Below, one piece after another: positions 63,112 through 64,000 of a DNA stretch of 64,000 nt. The stretch comes from Pedobacter sp. Leaf170. GTDB taxonomy: Bacteria > Bacteroidota > Bacteroidia > Sphingobacteriales > Sphingobacteriaceae. The notes under the pieces were generated by a model, which was given only the letters and a program-made list of their open reading frames with translations, did no database searches and was not told where the DNA came from. The translations under genes and the position numbers were made by a program. The stretch spans positions 710,858-774,857 of the forward strand of contig NZ_CAKLBP010000001.1 of NCBI RefSeq assembly GCF_920984665.1. The letters are read 5' to 3'. Position 1 is the stretch's first letter. Every line of letters starts with the position of its first letter.

Positions 63112-64000
63112 ATGAAACCAAATATTAAAAACATAGCCGTACTTACATCTGGAGGTGATGCTCCAGGTATGAATGCTGCAATTAGAGCGGTTGTACGTAC
63201 AGGAATTTACCATGGCATTAACATGTTTGGTGTTATGCAAGGCTATCAAGGTTTAATAAATAACAACATTAAACCAATGGATGCACGCTCTGTAAGTAAT
63301 ATTTTACATTTAGGCGGAACCATTCTTAAAACAGCAAGATGTTTAGAGTTTAAGACAGACGAAGGTCAGCAGATTGCATTCGATAATTTAAAAGCTAACG
63401 ATATCGACGCTTTAGTTGTTATTGGTGGCGATGGAACCTTTACCGGCGCTAAACGTTTCGGCGAAAAATTTGGCGTTAAAGTAATTGGCATTCCGGGCAC
63501 AATTGATAATGATTTAAGTGGCTCTGATTTTACTTTAGGTTACGATACCGCAATAAACACAGTTGTAGAAGCAATTGATAAAATCAGAGATACTGCCGAT
63601 GCCCACGATAGATTGTTCTTTATCGAAGTAATGGGTAGGGATTCTGGTTGTATTGCTTTAAGAAGCTCTATAGCAAGTGGTGCCGAAGCCGTTTTATTAC
63701 CGGAAGTAGAAACCAGCGTTGAAGACCTTATTCAGAAATTAGCATTGGGAGCCGCAACTAAAAAATCATCGAGTATTGTTATTGTAGCCGAAGGACACAA
63801 ACAAGGTGGCGCTTATGATATTGCAAAGCGTGTTAAAGAAACATTTGACCACTATGATACCAAGGTTACGATTTTAGGTCACCTTCAAAGAGGTGGAAGC
63901 CCAAATAGTTTCGACCGTATTTTGGGTAGTAGATTGGGCTACGCAGCGGTTAATGCACTAATTGCCGGAGAAAGCGCAAAAATGGTTGGCTTAAATGGTA
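63112..64000 (+). CDS. pfkA: 6-phosphofructokinase, C-terminus beyond the window
   Basis: The open frame from ATG 63112 continues past the window end (296 codons visible of about 320-330). It shows the PfkA motifs AVLTSGGDAPGMNAAIRAVVR, GGDGTFTGAKRF, the catalytic block PGTIDNDL with D in TID-x-D, VMGRDSGCIALRS and LGHLQRGGSP. It commits fructose-6-phosphate to glycolysis with ATP. The upstream palindrome and divergent Nudix regulator suggest transcriptional control not usual for this gene. Confidence 0.96.
   Translation, partial: MKPNIKNIAVLTSGGDAPGMNAAIRAVVRTGIYHGINMFGVMQGYQGLINNNIKPMDARSVSNILHLGGTILKTARCLEFKTDEGQQIAFDNLKANDIDALVVIGGDGTFTGAKRFGEKFGVKVIGIPGTIDNDLSGSDFTLGYDTAINTVVEAIDKIRDTADAHDRLFFIEVMGRDSGCIALRSSIASGAEAVLLPEVETSVEDLIQKLALGAATKKSSSIVIVAEGHKQGGAYDIAKRVKETFDHYDTKVTILGHLQRGGSPNSFDRILGSRLGYAAVNALIAGESAKMVGLNG

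Overview
The window is AT-rich chromosomal DNA from a member of the Bacteroidota, most probably the family Sphingobacteriaceae (Pedobacter-like). I base this on Bacteroidota-type promoters (TTTG, about 19 bp, TAnnTTTG) ahead of many genes, a monomeric NADP isocitrate dehydrogenase, LytTR/LytS-type signalling, many short SPII lipoproteins, and proteins that look family-specific. The genus is inferred from recalled sequence style, not from a database search. No prophage, IS transposase, CRISPR array or rRNA operon is visible.

Layout. 1-4,280: end of an EEP-family nuclease/phosphatase gene, radC, rpsT, purN and purH, then a gene-free repeat block. 4,287-9,978: the rod-shape operon mreB-mreC-mreD-mrdA-rodA, with three overlapping start/stop junctions. 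10,100-17,600: two unknown proteins, thymidine kinase, an NAD(P)-binding epimerase-like protein, a large SWIM-SNF2 helicase and a MazG-like pyrophosphohydrolase. 17,579-23,317: a LytS/LytTR two-component pair, a GNAT acetyltransferase, a PhoU-like DUF47 protein, small envelope proteins and an S41 protease lipoprotein. 24,453-24,716: two tandem tRNA-Phe genes, each with its own promoter and leader. 24,936-30,702: a membrane Fe-S/CCG oxidoreductase pair, small unknown proteins and an AsmA-like protein. 30,788-35,863: a carbohydrate locus with a glycosidase-like lipoprotein and a three-domain GT2-GH26-degenerate glycosidase fusion whose 5' end is frameshifted by a 5-bp tandem duplication. 35,992-43,402: mtgA, an SDR, the rpsF-rpsR-rplI operon, an AraC regulator and dnaX. 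43,962-49,928: icd, then a PQQ-type sugar dehydrogenase followed by a TonB receptor resembling the PQQ importer PqqU/YncD. 50,000-57,800: ssb-like and small unknown genes, a broken monooxygenase remnant, BrkB and a TPR protein. 57,327-60,967: ltaE-biotin carboxylase-ribE-DUF4268 in one direction. 61,065-64,000: a GlcNAc-kinase-like gene, a Nudix-type regulator and pfkA (cut by the window end).

The most interesting signals are: (1) two nearly identical sites TAGTGTA-N5-TACACACT, one ahead of the amino-sugar kinase and one overlapping the pfkA promoter in the divergent region with a Nudix-like regulator whose hydrolase box is degenerate, which suggests a local sugar regulon; (2) the PQQ dehydrogenase/PqqU-like receptor pair; (3) the GT2-GH26-pseudo-glycosidase fusion with its lipoprotein partner; and (4) several families of intergenic repeats, including one nested inside the icd terminator and plant-telomere-like TTTAGGG repeats beside dnaX.
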